From Platanthera guangdongensis (lineage: Eukaryota > Streptophyta > Magnoliopsida > Asparagales > Orchidaceae), in contig CM077161.1 of the NCBI GenBank assembly GCA_039583875.1, positions 60,827,885-60,891,884 on the forward strand: a DNA stretch of 64,000 nt, read 5' to 3'. A model generated the notes under the pieces. It saw only the letters and a list, made by a program, of their open reading frames with translations. It was not told the origin of the DNA and did not search any database. The position numbers and the translations under genes were made by a program. This document shows, piece after piece, positions 1 through 10,876 of this stretch. Numbering within the stretch: position 1 is the first letter of the stretch; every line of letters begins with the position of its first letter.

Positions 1-106
1 ACTTGGAGAGATGATAAGGTAAGAAAGTGATGGATTTCTAAGTCAACTCACGGGTATATCCTCTCAGGAACAACCCCCAGCCGTTGGATCTCAACCTAAG
101 GAAACG

Positions 107-358
107 AATTGGTGATGAGCGTTGAAATAACTCCATAGTTAAGCGTGCTCGGGCTGGAGAAGTACTAGGATGGGTGACCTCCCGGGAAGTCCCCGTGTTG
201 TCCGCTTAACGGGAGAATTTCACTCATCAAAGGGAGGCTGTGGCCACCAACAACCCGCCTTTGGAGGGAGAGGGGTTGGGGTGCTTGGGCTGCAGCCCGG
301 TAACGGTCCGCCGGAGGCCTAGTGGTGTTGATCCACGAAAGGCAAAGGGGACGTTACA
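107..358 (+). repeat. 5S rRNA-derived repeat, copy 1 (Cassandra-like)
   Basis: Positions ~129-201 match the 3' two thirds of plant 5S rRNA, including the internal Pol III promoter: A-box region (AAGCGTGCTCGGGC), intermediate element and C box (GGATGGGTGACCTCC). The 5' third of 5S is replaced by unrelated sequence, so this is not a gene copy. 5S promoters captured inside an LTR are the hallmark of Cassandra TRIM elements, a known plant family. I infer a Cassandra-like origin but see no clear TG...CA pair or PBS. This copy diverges most from the other two after ~position 295. It ends at GTTACA, facing the TGTAACACCCC end of copy 2 across a short palindromic junction. Confidence 0.7.
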
Positions 359-377
359 ATAAAAGTGCACTTTTTAT

Positions 378-631
378 TGTAACACCCCTAGCCGATCCAA
401 CGTGACAGCGTCACGGCTCTGCTCTAGGCGATGCTACCGGGCTGCAGCCCAAGCACCCCAACCCCTCTCCCTCCACGGGCGGGTTGTTGGTGGCCACAGC
501 CTCCCTTTGATGAGGCAAACTCGATAGTCAAGCCCGCACCACGGGGACTTCCCAGGAGGTCACCCATCCCAGTACTACTCCAGCCCGAGCATGCTTAACT
601 ATGGAGTTCTTTCAACTCTCATCACCAATTG
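378..631 (-). repeat. 5S rRNA-derived repeat, copy 2 (inverted-repeat left arm)
   Basis: The 5S-like part lies on the minus strand at about 608-535, with the same A, intermediate and C box sequence as the other copies. The unit begins TGTAACACCCC at 378 on the plus strand, which looks like an LTR start. It is the left arm of a 254-bp inverted repeat with copy 3. The 10-nt spacer is at 632-641. By eye only two of 254 positions differ, both consistent with C-to-T change in this arm. Confidence 0.8.
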
Positions 632-641
632 AGCTGCAGGT

Positions 642-895
642 CAATTGGTGATGAGAGTTGAAAGAACTCCATAGTTAAGCGTGCTCGGGCTGGAGTAGTA
701 CTGGGATGGGTGACCTCCTGGGAAGTCCCCGTGGTGCGGGCTTGACTATCGAGTTTGCCTCATCAAAGGGAGGCTGTGGCCACCAACAACCCGCCCGTGG
801 AGGGAGAGGGGTTGGGGTGCTTGGGCTGCAGCCCGGTAGCATCGCCTAGAGCGGAGCCGTGACGCTGTCACGTTGGATCGGCTAGGGGTGTTACA
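642..895 (+). repeat. 5S rRNA-derived repeat, copy 3 (inverted-repeat right arm)
   Basis: The 5S-like segment is at 665-738, with the A-box region near 676-690 and the C box near 704-727. The rest of the unit is not 5S and ends GGGGTGTTACA at 895, where T1 LTR sequence resumes. The boxes are intact by eye, so Pol III entry is possible but unproven. Transcription from the two arms would diverge from the centre. Confidence 0.8.
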
Positions 896-1164
896 GTGTG
901 CCCATACTCGACGAATCGTCGAGTATAACTCGACGACTTCACGACTAAGTGTCGACACGGGTCGACACGCCCTGCGACACGCCCGTGTCACAGGCCGTGT
1001 GCCCACTCTCGACGAATCGTCGAGACAATCTCGACGCCTTCGCGGCTAACTGTCGACACGGCTCGACACGCCCTGGGACACGTCCCAGGCCGTGTGCCTG
1101 CTGCCAGAACCCAAACTGGCCTAAAACGTCCCCCTTTCGCTCCTTTGAGTTTCGGGGCATTACA

Positions 1165-1178
1165 ACTCTCCCCCTCTT
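1165..1178 (-). other. T1 polypurine tract
   Basis: On the minus strand this reads AAGAGGGGGAGAGT directly before the TGTAATGCCCC start of the 3' LTR. It is the usual primer for plus-strand DNA synthesis. Confidence 0.85.
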
Positions 1179-1199
1179 AAAAGAATTTCGCCCACGAAA

Positions 1200-2264
1200 T
1201 TACATAAAGGAAAGACATGTACAAAAACAAAATTTTGTACCTGAGCGGAACAACTCCGGATACTCGTCAAGCATAGTCTGCTCTCGCTCCCAAGAGAGCT
1301 CCTCACGGCCGCAATTGTCCCACCGGACCTTGACCATCCTGATCTCTTTATTGCGTAGCCGCTTGACCTCCGAGTCTTCGATCCGCACGGGCTTGACCTT
1401 TGTCGTTAGCCCACTATCCACCGGCACTTGATCGACCGCGATCACTTGCGTAGGCTCTTGCACCGCCTTCCGGAGCACCGAGATGTGGAATACATCGTGT
1501 AAACCACTAAGCTCCACTGAAAGCTTCAACCGATAGGCTGCTTCACCAACTCGCTCAAGAACCTCAAACGTTCCAAGGTACCTCGGGCTTAGCTTTTTCA
1601 ATCATCGCACCCGCGAGACACCCTTGAACGGCCTGATCTTTAAGTATACATAATCGCCCACAGCGAACTCCACGTTCCTGTGCTTGGCATTATAGTACTT
1701 TGCTTGCCGGTCCTGAGCGATAAGCAACCTCTCCCGAATGGTTCTCACCAAAGAAGTAGCATCCTCCACTTCCGATCGCTTATACAACTTTGACTCACCC
1801 GTTTCTAACCAAGACAACGGCGTGCGACATCTTCTACCATATAGGGCCTCGAAGGGCACCATCTGAATACTTGCTTGGTAGCTGTTGTTGTATGCGAACT
1901 CCACCAAATAAAGGTGGTCTTCCCACTGCTTTCCAAAATCTAAGACACACATGCGAAGCATGTCTTCCATGATTCTATTGACCCTCTCGGTCTGCCCATC
2001 CATTTGCGGATGGAAGGCTGTGCTGAACTTCAACTTAGTTCCCAACATTTGCTGCACCAGCCTCCAATCATTGGACGTGAACCGCCCATCTCGGTCACTC
2101 ACGATGCTGCGGGGCACACCATGAAGCCGTACTATGTTATCCACATAAAGCTTTGCCAGCTTCTCCACCGGATCATCCTTCCTATGCGGAATAAAATGCG
2201 ACACCTTCGTCAATCGATCAACAACCACCCAAATGGCGTCGTTCCCCTTTTGCGACCTTGGCAA
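1200..2264 (-). pseudogene. T1 integrase C-terminal half with chromodomain
   Basis: Continuation of T1 pol beyond the Athila insertion: the integrase reading breaks off at 15905 and resumes here in the same frame. It begins with the PRSQKGND segment of the integrase core, then the second catalytic Asp (IVSDRDG) and the Glu in HPQMDGQTE. A GPF/GTF-type C-terminal module (KKLSPRYLG) follows. The last ~60 residues resemble a chromodomain (VKRLRNKEI ... ELSWERE), the module by which chromoviral integrases are thought to target heterochromatin. A TGA at 1604-1602 replaces an expected CGA (Arg). The terminal TAA is at 1202-1200, just before the PPT. Confidence 0.85.
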
Positions 2265-2266
2265 AC
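2262..2266. repeat. Target-site duplication (left) of the Athila-like element
   Basis: caaac at 2262-2266 is repeated at 15900-15904. One copy restores the T1 integrase frame. Confidence 0.9.
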
Positions 2267-2437
2267 TGATGAACTATAAATATGCGTATTTTTATGCACA
2301 TTAATTTAGTCATTTTCATTTATTTTCGTCGTTTTTACTTATTTTTGTTCAATAAAATGTTCCTATTCTTGTAAATTTTCTCCTAACTTGTTTTATTTGA
2401 TTTTTCAGAAAAATTTCAAAATCTGCCAAAATTTGGG

Positions 2438-3000
2438 AAGTACACGCCCGTGACACATGGGTCACGCCCGTGACCGAGCCGTGACTGTGCATTTCCCGTG
2501 AAATCGGAAAATTTCTGAAGAAAAGGCTTGACACGCCTGGCGACACGCCCGTGTCACCCGACACGGGGCGTGACCCAAGCCCGTGTCCTCTCCTCTCGAC
2601 GGATTCCGCTCGACGATCGTCGAGTGTCGACACCAACTGTCACGCCCAGTGTCACGCCCGTGACCAAGGGCATGACCCAATTTCAGCTCAACGATTTCGA
2701 CTCGACACTTTCCGCTCGACATTCGTCGAGTGTCGACCCCAACTGTCACGCCCATAGTCACGCCCGTGACATGGGGCGTGACCTTTCCAGCTGGCCCGAC
2801 AAGATGCTGCCAAGGACATTTGACGCAACCCGCTCCCGGTTCTACCTCCCTGTCACGCCCATAGTCACGCCCGTGACCTAGGGCGTGACTGCTGCGAACT
2901 CAGCCCGAAGTCAACTTTGCTGTCCAATCGCCAGCCGCCTTCATGAATAGTACTGTCACGCCCCCCCCCCCCCCCTACACGCCCGTGACCGAGGGCGTGT
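2438..3000. repeat. Palindromic CpG-rich array in Athila-like U3
   Basis: Many copies of CACGCCCGTGAC with variants, interleaved with CTCGACGATCGTCGAG and CTCGACATTCGTCGAG. It lies directly upstream of the TATA box. The 3' LTR has the same array at 12872-13430, where the C run is 9 instead of 15. Confidence 0.85.
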
Positions 3001-3017
3001 ACTTTGAAATTTTTTCT

Positions 3018-3025
3018 TATAAATA
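3018..3025 (+). promoter_or_regulatory. TATA box, Athila-like 5' LTR
   Basis: TATAAATA followed by GCCC, immediately downstream of the palindromic array. The copy in the 3' LTR is at 13446-13453. Confidence 0.7.
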
Positions 3026-4142
3026 GCCCAGTTCTGTAAGGTCCAAGGGTTTAGATTTTTGGGCCAAGTTAGTGTCTTTTTGTGGGCTGCATCCGTGATT
3101 TTCAAGGCTATGTAAGGAGATTTCTCCCCTTTTTATTTCATATCTTGTTTTGCTTTAGTTTAAGCACTTGTAATAGCTTGTAATAGTTTCATTTTGATCA
3201 AATAAAATGTTAAATTTTCTCTTCATATATGGCTTTGGAATGAACACTTGTGCCCACTTTTCCTTCTCCTTTTTATTCTTAGTTTCATCTTTATTCTTCA
3301 TTTATGAAGTGTGTGTGTGTGTGTGTATGAGTGTAACATGCTTAATATTCATGTTTTTAACTTGTTTTCATGCTTAGGAATGTTAGGTTTTCCCCTTTTT
3401 TTTTCTCCTTGTCTTTTTCCTTTAACTAGTTTTCATGCTTAGATTTTGATTTCATCCTTATGATTCTATAAAAGAGATTTTAAAAAGTGAATTTGTTCTT
3501 TTTTTACTTAGTTTTCTTTTAGGATTGTAAAACCTCTTTTGTTCTTTTCATCTTCTTTTTCACTTTTTTATCACTTTCATAACATCATAAGAATGAAAAT
3601 GTTGGTATTTTAATTTTCCAAAAACTTTGATTTTTAATTTGTTTTGAAAAACTTTTGTCTTCAAAAAATTGAAATTTTCTCTTTTTATTTGTTTTTGGCA
3701 AAACCTAAGCATGAAAAAGTTAAAGTTTTAATTTTTGAGCACCTTTGATTTTGACTTTATTTTGTAAAACTTTTTGCTCATTCTCTTTTTGTTTGTTCTT
3801 TTATGTGTTTTTGGTAAGTTTTAGAAGTAGAAATCTTGTTATTTTCATTTTTAGGTAACTTTAATTTTTCTTTGTTATTAGTGTGTGTGAGTGCATGAGA
3901 ATAAACTTTCTTTTGTTCTTCTTAAATTTTCATGAAGTGTGTGTGAGTGTAGGTGTATTAATTTTTATGCTTTGTTTAAATTATGTAGAGTGTGTGAGTG
4001 TAGGTGTATAATTTTCATGCTTTGTTTTAATGCTTTATTTTAATGCTTTATTCAAATTATGTAGAGTGTGTGAGTGTAGGTGTTAAATTTTATTGCTTTC
4101 TTGAATTTCATATGGAGTGTGTGTGTTCGTGTGCATTTATTT

Positions 4143-4494
4143 CCGCCTACTCGTTAAGAGTTAAATGGCGCATCGTTTTCATTTTCAGTCCTACTCGTTC
4201 GAGTAAGACTTGTAATTTTTCTTTCTTTATTTTTCCGCCTACTCACTTGAGTTTAAATGGCCGGACCTTATTTCAGTTCTACTCGTTTGAGTAGGACTTG
4301 TAATTTTTCTTTCTTTATTTTTTCCGCCTACTCACTTGAGTTAAATGGCCAGACCTTTTAGCCCTGTAATCGCATTTATTTTCTCCTACTCATTTGAGTA
4401 GGACTCGCTTTCTTTTCAGTCCTACTCGTTTGAGTAGGACTTGCAATTTTCAGCCTTTATTTACCGCCTCCACTCGTTTGAGTGGGACTCGCAA
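4143..4494 (+). repeat. Eight hairpin repeats in Athila-like R/U5
   Basis: Eight units around CCTACTCGTTTGAGTAGG lie near 4146, 4190, 4237, 4278, 4327, 4384, 4420 and 4468. Each folds on itself with a 2-4-nt loop. Stems vary together: CTACTC/GAGTAG becomes CCACTC/GAGTGG in the last unit, and ACTCG/CGAGT becomes ACTCA/TGAGT in others. They are downstream of the TATA box and so probably transcribed. The same set is in the 3' LTR at ~14567-14918. Confidence 0.8.
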
Positions 4495-5480
4495 ATTTTA
4501 ATTATGCAAATTTCATTCATGTGTAACTTAGTTTTTGTTTAATTTATAATTTGGAGTGTGCGTGAGTTCTCGTTTAGTTAACTTTTTAGCTTTCTAAATG
4601 TTGTTATTTTTCTTTTGTCCCTTTCTTATAAACGTTTAGTGTTTAATTTCGAACTCGCGCCTCACTAAATTATAAGCCATCCCCATACCGATGTGTGGTT
4701 AATCGCTATTAGCCTCGGCATCGAAGAGCATTGGGACATTTAAAATGATTTATAATAATTAAAGTTCTTTATTTTCATTTTAATTTAAGCACTTAGGGTT
4801 TACCCCCGGTTTACGACGCGTAGGACCACATAATCGATGTGTGGGCCCTATTTCCGTAGTCCATATGCTAGCTAGCCGAGAGGCCGTGCATATGGACCGA
4901 TCACCCCTGGGTAAATAGAGTTGCGTGCATACCCTCGAGAGAGGACTAGCGTAATTCTACCGGATTGGGTTCCCCACCCAATAGCGGGGTTCTTAGCGTA
5001 AAGCAGGCGTTAAGAGGAATCCTTCGTCGGACTAACGTTCGGTCGAATAGTCTTAACGTTCAGGTGAGCAATATTCCTAGAGATAAGTGCGCTCACATTT
5101 GTGGAACCTCCACGGGCAAGTTGCCTTATTATTAATTTGAAAACTAAGTCTTTTTATTATTAAAAATTGTTTTAGTCTTAATCCGATTCGATGCCGAGCG
5201 TTAACCCTTCATCGAACATTTTCTAAATCGTTTTTTCGCTCCTTTGCTTTTCCGTCTTTTATTAAGTAAAAAAAAAATCCATCTTTCTTTCAGTAAAATA
5301 ATAGTCCTCCCGGAGGAGTAAGAATAGTCAACGCGACCCCGAGAACAATACGACCTCGGTATTCCCCCGAATATCGAGTACTACTTGCGATAGGTGCACT
5401 TGCCTACCCGAGCGAGCCCGCGGCGATCGACTCACCGAACCAACCACAGTAAGAGTCTGTTCGCGGGCACATCAAGTTTT

Positions 5481-5498
5481 TGGCGCCGTTGCCGGGGA
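5481..5498 (+). other. Athila-like primer-binding site
   Basis: TGGCGCCGTTGCCGGGGA lies six bases after the LTR end. This is the PBS type of Athila/Tat elements, generally ascribed to tRNA-Asp. Confidence 0.85.
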
Positions 5499-5633
5499 GT
5501 CTCTTTTCGAGTTGCTATTTCGAATTCCGGAGTCTATTAATTTTACTTATTTTCTCTAAAAAAAAAAACTAAACACTTTATTTTAAAAACACAAAAAAAA
5601 GAGTTTATTTTTGTTTTATTTTTGTTTGGGTGT

Positions 5634-8058
5634 ATGACCCGAGGACAACCCTCAGAGTCTGAAGATTTAGACTTCGACCCTGAGATCGAACGCTCTCTTG
5701 CGCGTATCCGATCTCATCGCCGAAATCCTTCTTTAGATCCCGAGGAATCTATCGGAGAACCCACTGTTGTAGTAATGGCCGCCCCTAACCTTCCCACGGC
5801 GGCCGAGCGTACTATGTCTTATTACGCCCGGCCTAACCTGGATGATTCTGGGTCGAGTATTGTTCGCCCTGCGGTGGCCAATAATAATTTTGAAATAAAG
5901 TCAAGTGTCATTCAAATGGTCCAAAACGCCGTGCAGTTCGATGGACTGCCGGATGAGGACCCGAATGTCCACTTGTCCAATTTCTTGGAGATATGCGACA
6001 CCTTCAAGATCAATGGCGTCACTGATGACGCCATTCGTTTGCGCTTATTTCCTTTTTCCCTTAAGTCCAAAGCCAAGGCGTGGTTGAATGCCCTCCCGCG
6101 AGGATGTATCACCACGTGGGCTGAGTTGACGGAACGGTTCCTGACGAAGTACTTTCCGCCCGCCAAAACTGCAAAGTTGCGGGCGGACATTTCTTCGTTT
6201 GTGCAGAACGATCCTGAGTCTCTATACGAGACTTGGGAATGATTTAAGGAATTCCTCCGCCGTTGCCCGCACCACGCGCTGCCAACGTGGTTGCAAGTTC
6301 AAATTTTTTTATAATGGGCTGAATTTTCAGACGCGTCAAATGATTGACGCGGCTGCCGGGGGAACGCTTAACAACAAAACCCCCGAGGCCGCCCAGGCTT
6401 TATTCGAAGAGATGGCTATGAACGCCTATCAATGGAACGTCCCGCGGGGACGGCCAAAGCCGGCGGCTGGTCTTTTTGAAGTGGATGCCACTGCTCTCTT
6501 GACCCTTCAAGTTGAAAGGTTAACAAAGCAGGTGGCGGAGATGTCTGTTGCCTCCTCCACTCCGCCTTATTTTATTCCCCCTAAAGTCTGCGTAGCTGAA
6601 GAGTTCGTGGACTTCATGGGAAATTTGGGTCGTCCTCCCTTCAACCCCAACAACAACCCTTATAGTAATAACTATAATCCGGGTTGGAGGAATCACCCCA
6701 ACTTCTCGTGGAGCAACCCGAATAATGCTCAGCGTCCCCCTATTTCTTATGCGTCCGGATTTCTTCCTCCCCCTCCTCTTCCGAAACCCTCCCCGATGGA
6801 GGAAAATTTTTCGAAGTATATTGCGTCCAACGAGTCAAATATCCGGAACATCACCGGATCGCTAAAAACACTAGAACAACAGGTTGGACAGCTGGCGAGG
6901 ATGATGTCCGAGCGCGCGCTCGAGGCACTGCCGGGAAACACGGAGCCCAATCCGCGGGAGAACGCCAACGCTATAACCCTCCGTAGCGGAAAGGAGGTGG
7001 TCGATCCAAAACGGACCGACCCTCTGGTACATATTTCACCTCCGACCCCTCTTCCCCTTTCTTCGCTTACGCCGCCTTTACCTATTATAAAAGAAAAAAT
7101 TATTTTAAACAAGGCTCTTCCGTATCCGCATAAGTTAGAAAACGAGCGTAAGGACGCGCAATATGAAAAATTTATTTTATTATTAAAACAAATTCACATT
7201 AATGTTCCTTTTTGCGAGGCTATCTCGCAAATGCCCAAATATGCGAAATTTTTAAAAGAACTACTTTCTAATAAACGCAAATTAGAGGATATTTCGCATG
7301 TATCTCTCAACGCTGTCTGCTCGGCGGCCCTTACTAATAAATTGCCCGCAAAACAAAACGACCCGGGACGGTTTTCCATCCCGTGCCTTTTTGGTGATAT
7401 ATTAGTAAAGTACGCCTTAGCTGATTTAGGGGCTAGCATTAATCTGATGCCGTTCTCGCTCTTTTCGCGTTTAGGTTTGGGTACTCCTAGTCCTACGAAT
7501 ATGCGCATCCAATTAGCGGATCGCTCGGTTAAGTTCCCTATCGGGGTAGTGGAGGACGTCCTTGTCCGAGTCGACAAGTTTACCTTCCCGGTAGACTTCG
7601 TCATCTTAGATATCGAGGAGGACACCGAGGTACCAATAAAACTCGGTCGCCCTTTTCTCGCGACCTCCCGCGCACTAATAGATGTTAGTAATGGTAGCCT
7701 TCTCCTCCGAGTAGGCGATGACCAAGTTACTTTCTCTATTAATCCCTCGATGGACAATTTGTCATCGAGCGACGATTTCTGCTATTCTTTAGATACCTTT
7801 TTCGGAGATCGTTCTTCTCCCATTTTTGAGTCCGTATTTTTAAATGACGATATTTATGCGCTCGAAAATTTTAACTGCGATGAGGATACATCTATAGACT
7901 TGCCTTTCGAACCAATTGGTAAGAAAGACATAGGAATTAAAACCTCCCTAGAAGAACCGCCCATCCTAGACCTCAAACCCTTACCCGCCTCGCTCAAGTA
8001 CGCTTTTTTGGGAAAAGGTGATACGCTCCCCGTTATCATTTCTTCGGACTTGGAGTGA
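5634..8058 (+). pseudogene. Athila-like gag and aspartic protease
   Basis: The likely start is ATG 5634 (MTRGQPSES), 136 bp after the PBS; upstream in-frame codons lack an ATG. The N-terminal ~200 residues are capsid-like Gag with KAKAWLNALPRG and FPPAKTAKLR. The stretch 6305-7000 is the rest of Gag, with an Asn/Pro-rich part and the AITLRSGKEV motif. No clear zinc knuckle is visible. The protease is at about 7380-7740, with DLGASINLMP in place of the usual DTG and ILDIEEDTEVPIKLGRPFL as the flap and C-terminal part. Breaks: TGA at 6240-6242 (expected CGA), an extra T in the run 6304-6310 that shifts frame, and a further frame change just before the TGA at 8056-8058. Confidence 0.85.
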
Positions 8059-9424
8059 TTCGGAGACTTCCGATTTATTGGAAGTTTTATTTAAACATCG
8101 CCACGCAATTGCGTGGCAAATCTCTGACCTAAAGGGGATTAGCCCCTCCTTTTGCACCCATAAGATTTTCCTAAACGATAATTGCCGCAAAACGATTCAG
8201 CCGCAGCGTCGTCTTAACCCAAACATGAAAGACGTCGTTAAATCCGAAATCATTAAGTTATTAGATGCGGGGATTATCTACCCTATTTCGGACAGTGCAT
8301 GGGTTAGTCCCGTGCATGTCGTGCCCAAGAAGGGCGGTCTTACCGTAGTGGCGAATGAGCATAACGAGCTTGTCCCAACTCGTACTGTTACGGGTTGGCG
8401 AGTGTGCATCGACTATAGGAAACTTAACGACGCCACCCGCAAGGACCATTTCCCTCTGCCATTTCTAGACCAGATTTTAGAGCGTTTATCCGGTCATCCG
8501 TATTATTGTTTTCTTGATGGTTTATCGGGGTTTTTCCAAATCCCCATTTCCCCCGATGATCAAGAGAAAACAACTTTTACTTGCCCGTTTGGCACCTTCG
8601 CCTATCGAAGAATGCCATTTGGACTCTGCAACGCGCCAGCTACATTCCAAAGATGTATGCTAGCGATCTTTGGCGAGCTAGTAGAAGACATTATGGAAGT
8701 CTTTATGGATGACTTTTCTGTTTTCGGACGCTCTTTTCCCGATTGCCTTAACAATTTAGATCGTGTCCTTCAACGGTGCGAGGACACAAGCCTTGTTTTA
8801 AATTGGGAAAAATGCAACTTTATGGTTCGAGGAGGTTTGGTCCTCGGCCATATGATTTCGTCTAAGGGGATAGAGGTGGATAAGGCCAAGATAGAAATTA
8901 TAGAAAAACTTCCGCATCCAACGAACGTAAAATCTATTAGGAGTTTCTTAGGCCATGCGGGCTTTTACCGACGCTTTATTCAAGATTTTTCAAAAATAAC
9001 AAAGCCGCTAACTCACCTCTTGGAAAAGGAATCACGTTTCATCTTTAATAGCGAATGCGAGTCCGCCTTTAATTTGATAAAACAAAAACTTATCTCTTCA
9101 CCAATTTTAGTGGCCCCTAATTGGTCCCTTCCGTTCGAAATAATGTGCGACGCTAGTGATATTGCCTTAGGTGCCGTTCTTGGCCAACGCGTAGAAAAAC
9201 ATTTTCATCCTATTTATTACGCTAGCAAGACGCTCACTTCCGCACAAGTAAATTACACAACAACGGAAAAGGAACTCTTAGCCGTCGTTTTCGCTTTCGA
9301 TAAGTTTCGCTCGTATATAATGCTATCTAAAGTTATCGTTTTTACCGATCACTCCGCGCTTAAGTATTTATTAGCTAAAAATGATGCGAAGCCCCGCCTT
9401 CTTCGATGGATTCTCCTCCTATAA
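8018..9424 (+). pseudogene. Athila-like reverse transcriptase and RNase H
   Basis: The frame is open from 8018, but true coding joins from the protease near 8059; there is no start codon of its own. RT motifs: LLDAGIIYPISDS, WRVCIDYRKLN, the FCFLDGLSGFFQI-like palm segment and the catalytic FMDD within FMDDFSVFG. The connection domain and RNase H follow, with CDASD (catalytic Asp), YYASKTL, TTTEKELLAVV (Glu) and VFTDHSALKYL (Asp). The TAA at 9422-9424 lies where CAA (Gln) is expected and is in frame with the integrase part, so RT and integrase were one ORF. Products would act in the cytoplasmic particle. Confidence 0.88.
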
Positions 9425-10876
9425 GAGTTCGATTTGGAGATCCGAGATAATCGGGGAGCGGAAAATCTAGCGGCGGACCACCTCTCCCGTTTAGAAAATC
9501 CGGGTGCGGAAGCGCTCGTCGAATCTGAAATAAATGACAGATTCCCCGAGGAACGCCTTCTTGCAATTAATAAATCTTCGTCATCTTCGCCTTGGTTCGC
9601 AGATTTTGCAAATTTTTTAGTAGCGCGGGTCCTTCCAAAAGAGTTTTCCAGTCATCAAAAGAAGAAATTCTTTTCTGACTTGAAAAATTTCTTTTGGGAG
9701 GACCCATTTCTTTTTCGTATCTCCGCGGACCAAGCGGTCCGAAGATGCGTTGCGGGTGTGGAGTGCTTACAAATTCTTAAGCACTGCCACGAGGGTCCAG
9801 CCGGTGGGCATTATCAAGCCAACCGGACCGCTCGGAAGGCGCTAGAGGCGGGCTACTTTTGGCTCACTCTCTTCAAAGACACGCATAATTTTGTGCGCGC
9901 ATGCGATAGCTGTCAGCGGTCGGGTAACATCTCTCGTCGCGACGAGATGCCCCAAAACATGTTTTTAGAGTGCGAAGTCTTCGATTTGTGGGGCATAGAT
10001 TTTGTTGGCCCCCTACCTCCGTCTTTCAAAAATATGTATATTTTAGTGGCGGTCGACTACGTATCGAGGTGGGCGGAAGCGCAAGCTCTCCCCACCAACG
10101 ATGCGCGAGTCGTCGTTACATTTCTTAAAAAATTATTTTCTCGCTTCGGCACGCCTCGCGCTATTGTTAGTGATAGGGGAACGCATTTCTGTAACGCTCT
10201 TATGGCTAAGACGTTAGCTAAATACGGAGTCACGCACAAGCTTGCCACCCCCTACCACCCGCAAACAAGTGGCCAAGTCAAGGTAGTAAATCGAGAGATT
10301 AAGCGAATTTTAGAAAAAACTGTTTCGCTAAATAGGAAAGATTGGTCTGTTAAACTCGACGATGCATTGTGGGCGTATCGGACGGCATACAAAACCGCTA
10401 TTGGATGTACGCTGTTCCGGTTAGTCTACGGCAAAGCGTGCCATTTACCCGTAGAATTAGAACATCGCGCACTTTGGGCTTTAAAACTCTTAAACCTCGA
10501 CTCCAACTTAGCCGCTCAGAATAGAAAACTGCAACTAAACGAGCTCGATGAATGGCGTGCGAACGCTTACGAGAGCAATAAATTCTATAAGGAGCGCTCT
10601 AAGTTATATCACGATCGACATTTAAAGTCCCCAAAAATATTTTCTCCGGGCGATCTTGTCCTTCTTTATAATTCACGCCTTAAGCTTTTTCCAGGTAAAC
10701 TAAAATCTAGATGGTCCGGTCCCTTCTTAGTTGAAGAAGTCTTTCCATATGGGACCGTACTCGTCTCCCACCCGGAAAGAGGTTCGTTTAAAGTAAACGG
10801 TCATCGGCTTAAGTTATACATCGCGGGCGACCCAGTGATCGAGCATTACGAAACCATAACCCTCCTAGATTTATAA
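9425..10876 (+). pseudogene. Athila-like integrase
   Basis: In frame with RNase H after the TAA at 9422. It has the N-terminal HHCC zinc site (GHY...CDSCQRSG), then the core with [10 protein letters not shown] (first Asp) and IVSDRGTHF (second Asp). The third acidic residue, 36 positions after the second Asp, should be Glu in GQ-x-E but is Lys here (codon 10280-10282, AAG in GQVK). That is a G-to-A change which should abolish strand transfer. The C-terminal domain ([20 protein letters not shown]...) is complete and ends LLDL at a TAA. There is no chromodomain, as expected for the Athila/Tat branch. Confidence 0.88.

Larger units (their letters stand above)
1..1164 (-). repeat. T1 3' LTR, partial, with 5S-derived insertion
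   Basis: Positions 1-106 match 21141-21251 and positions 896-1164 match 21719-21994 of the other T1 LTR, with a few percent differences by eye. Between them, about 467 bp of the ordinary LTR (21252-21718) are missing and replaced by the 5S-derived block 107-895. The LTR ends (its 5' end on the minus strand) at the TGTAATGCCCC boundary at 1164. Positions 896-1115 hold repeats built on GACACGCCCGTGTC and on TCGTCGA palindromes. Confidence 0.85.
2267..5474 (+). repeat. Athila-like 5' LTR
   Basis: The LTR starts TGATGAACT and ends at the TCA before the PBS. U3 (to ~3017) contains an array of GTCACGCCCGTGAC and CTCGACGATCGTCGAG type palindromes (2438-3000), including a 15-C run at 2961-2975. A TATA box at 3018-3025 marks the likely promoter. 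The transcribed R/U5 part (~2.4 kb) is T-rich to ~4140, with a (GT)n tract near 3311, then carries the hairpin repeats at 4143-4494. Short ORFs here are not conserved genes. Confidence 0.9.

Noticed and set aside
665..738. A functional 5S rRNA gene
   Set aside because: Only the 3' two thirds match plant 5S rRNA. The 5' third is replaced and flanks are LTR-like, so it is a derived repeat.
2528..2881. ORFs of 90-120 residues in the U3 arrays (also 12962-13315, 949-1431, 21515-22066, 60547-60849)
   Set aside because: They arise from GC-rich repeats open in several frames on both strands and have no protein motif.
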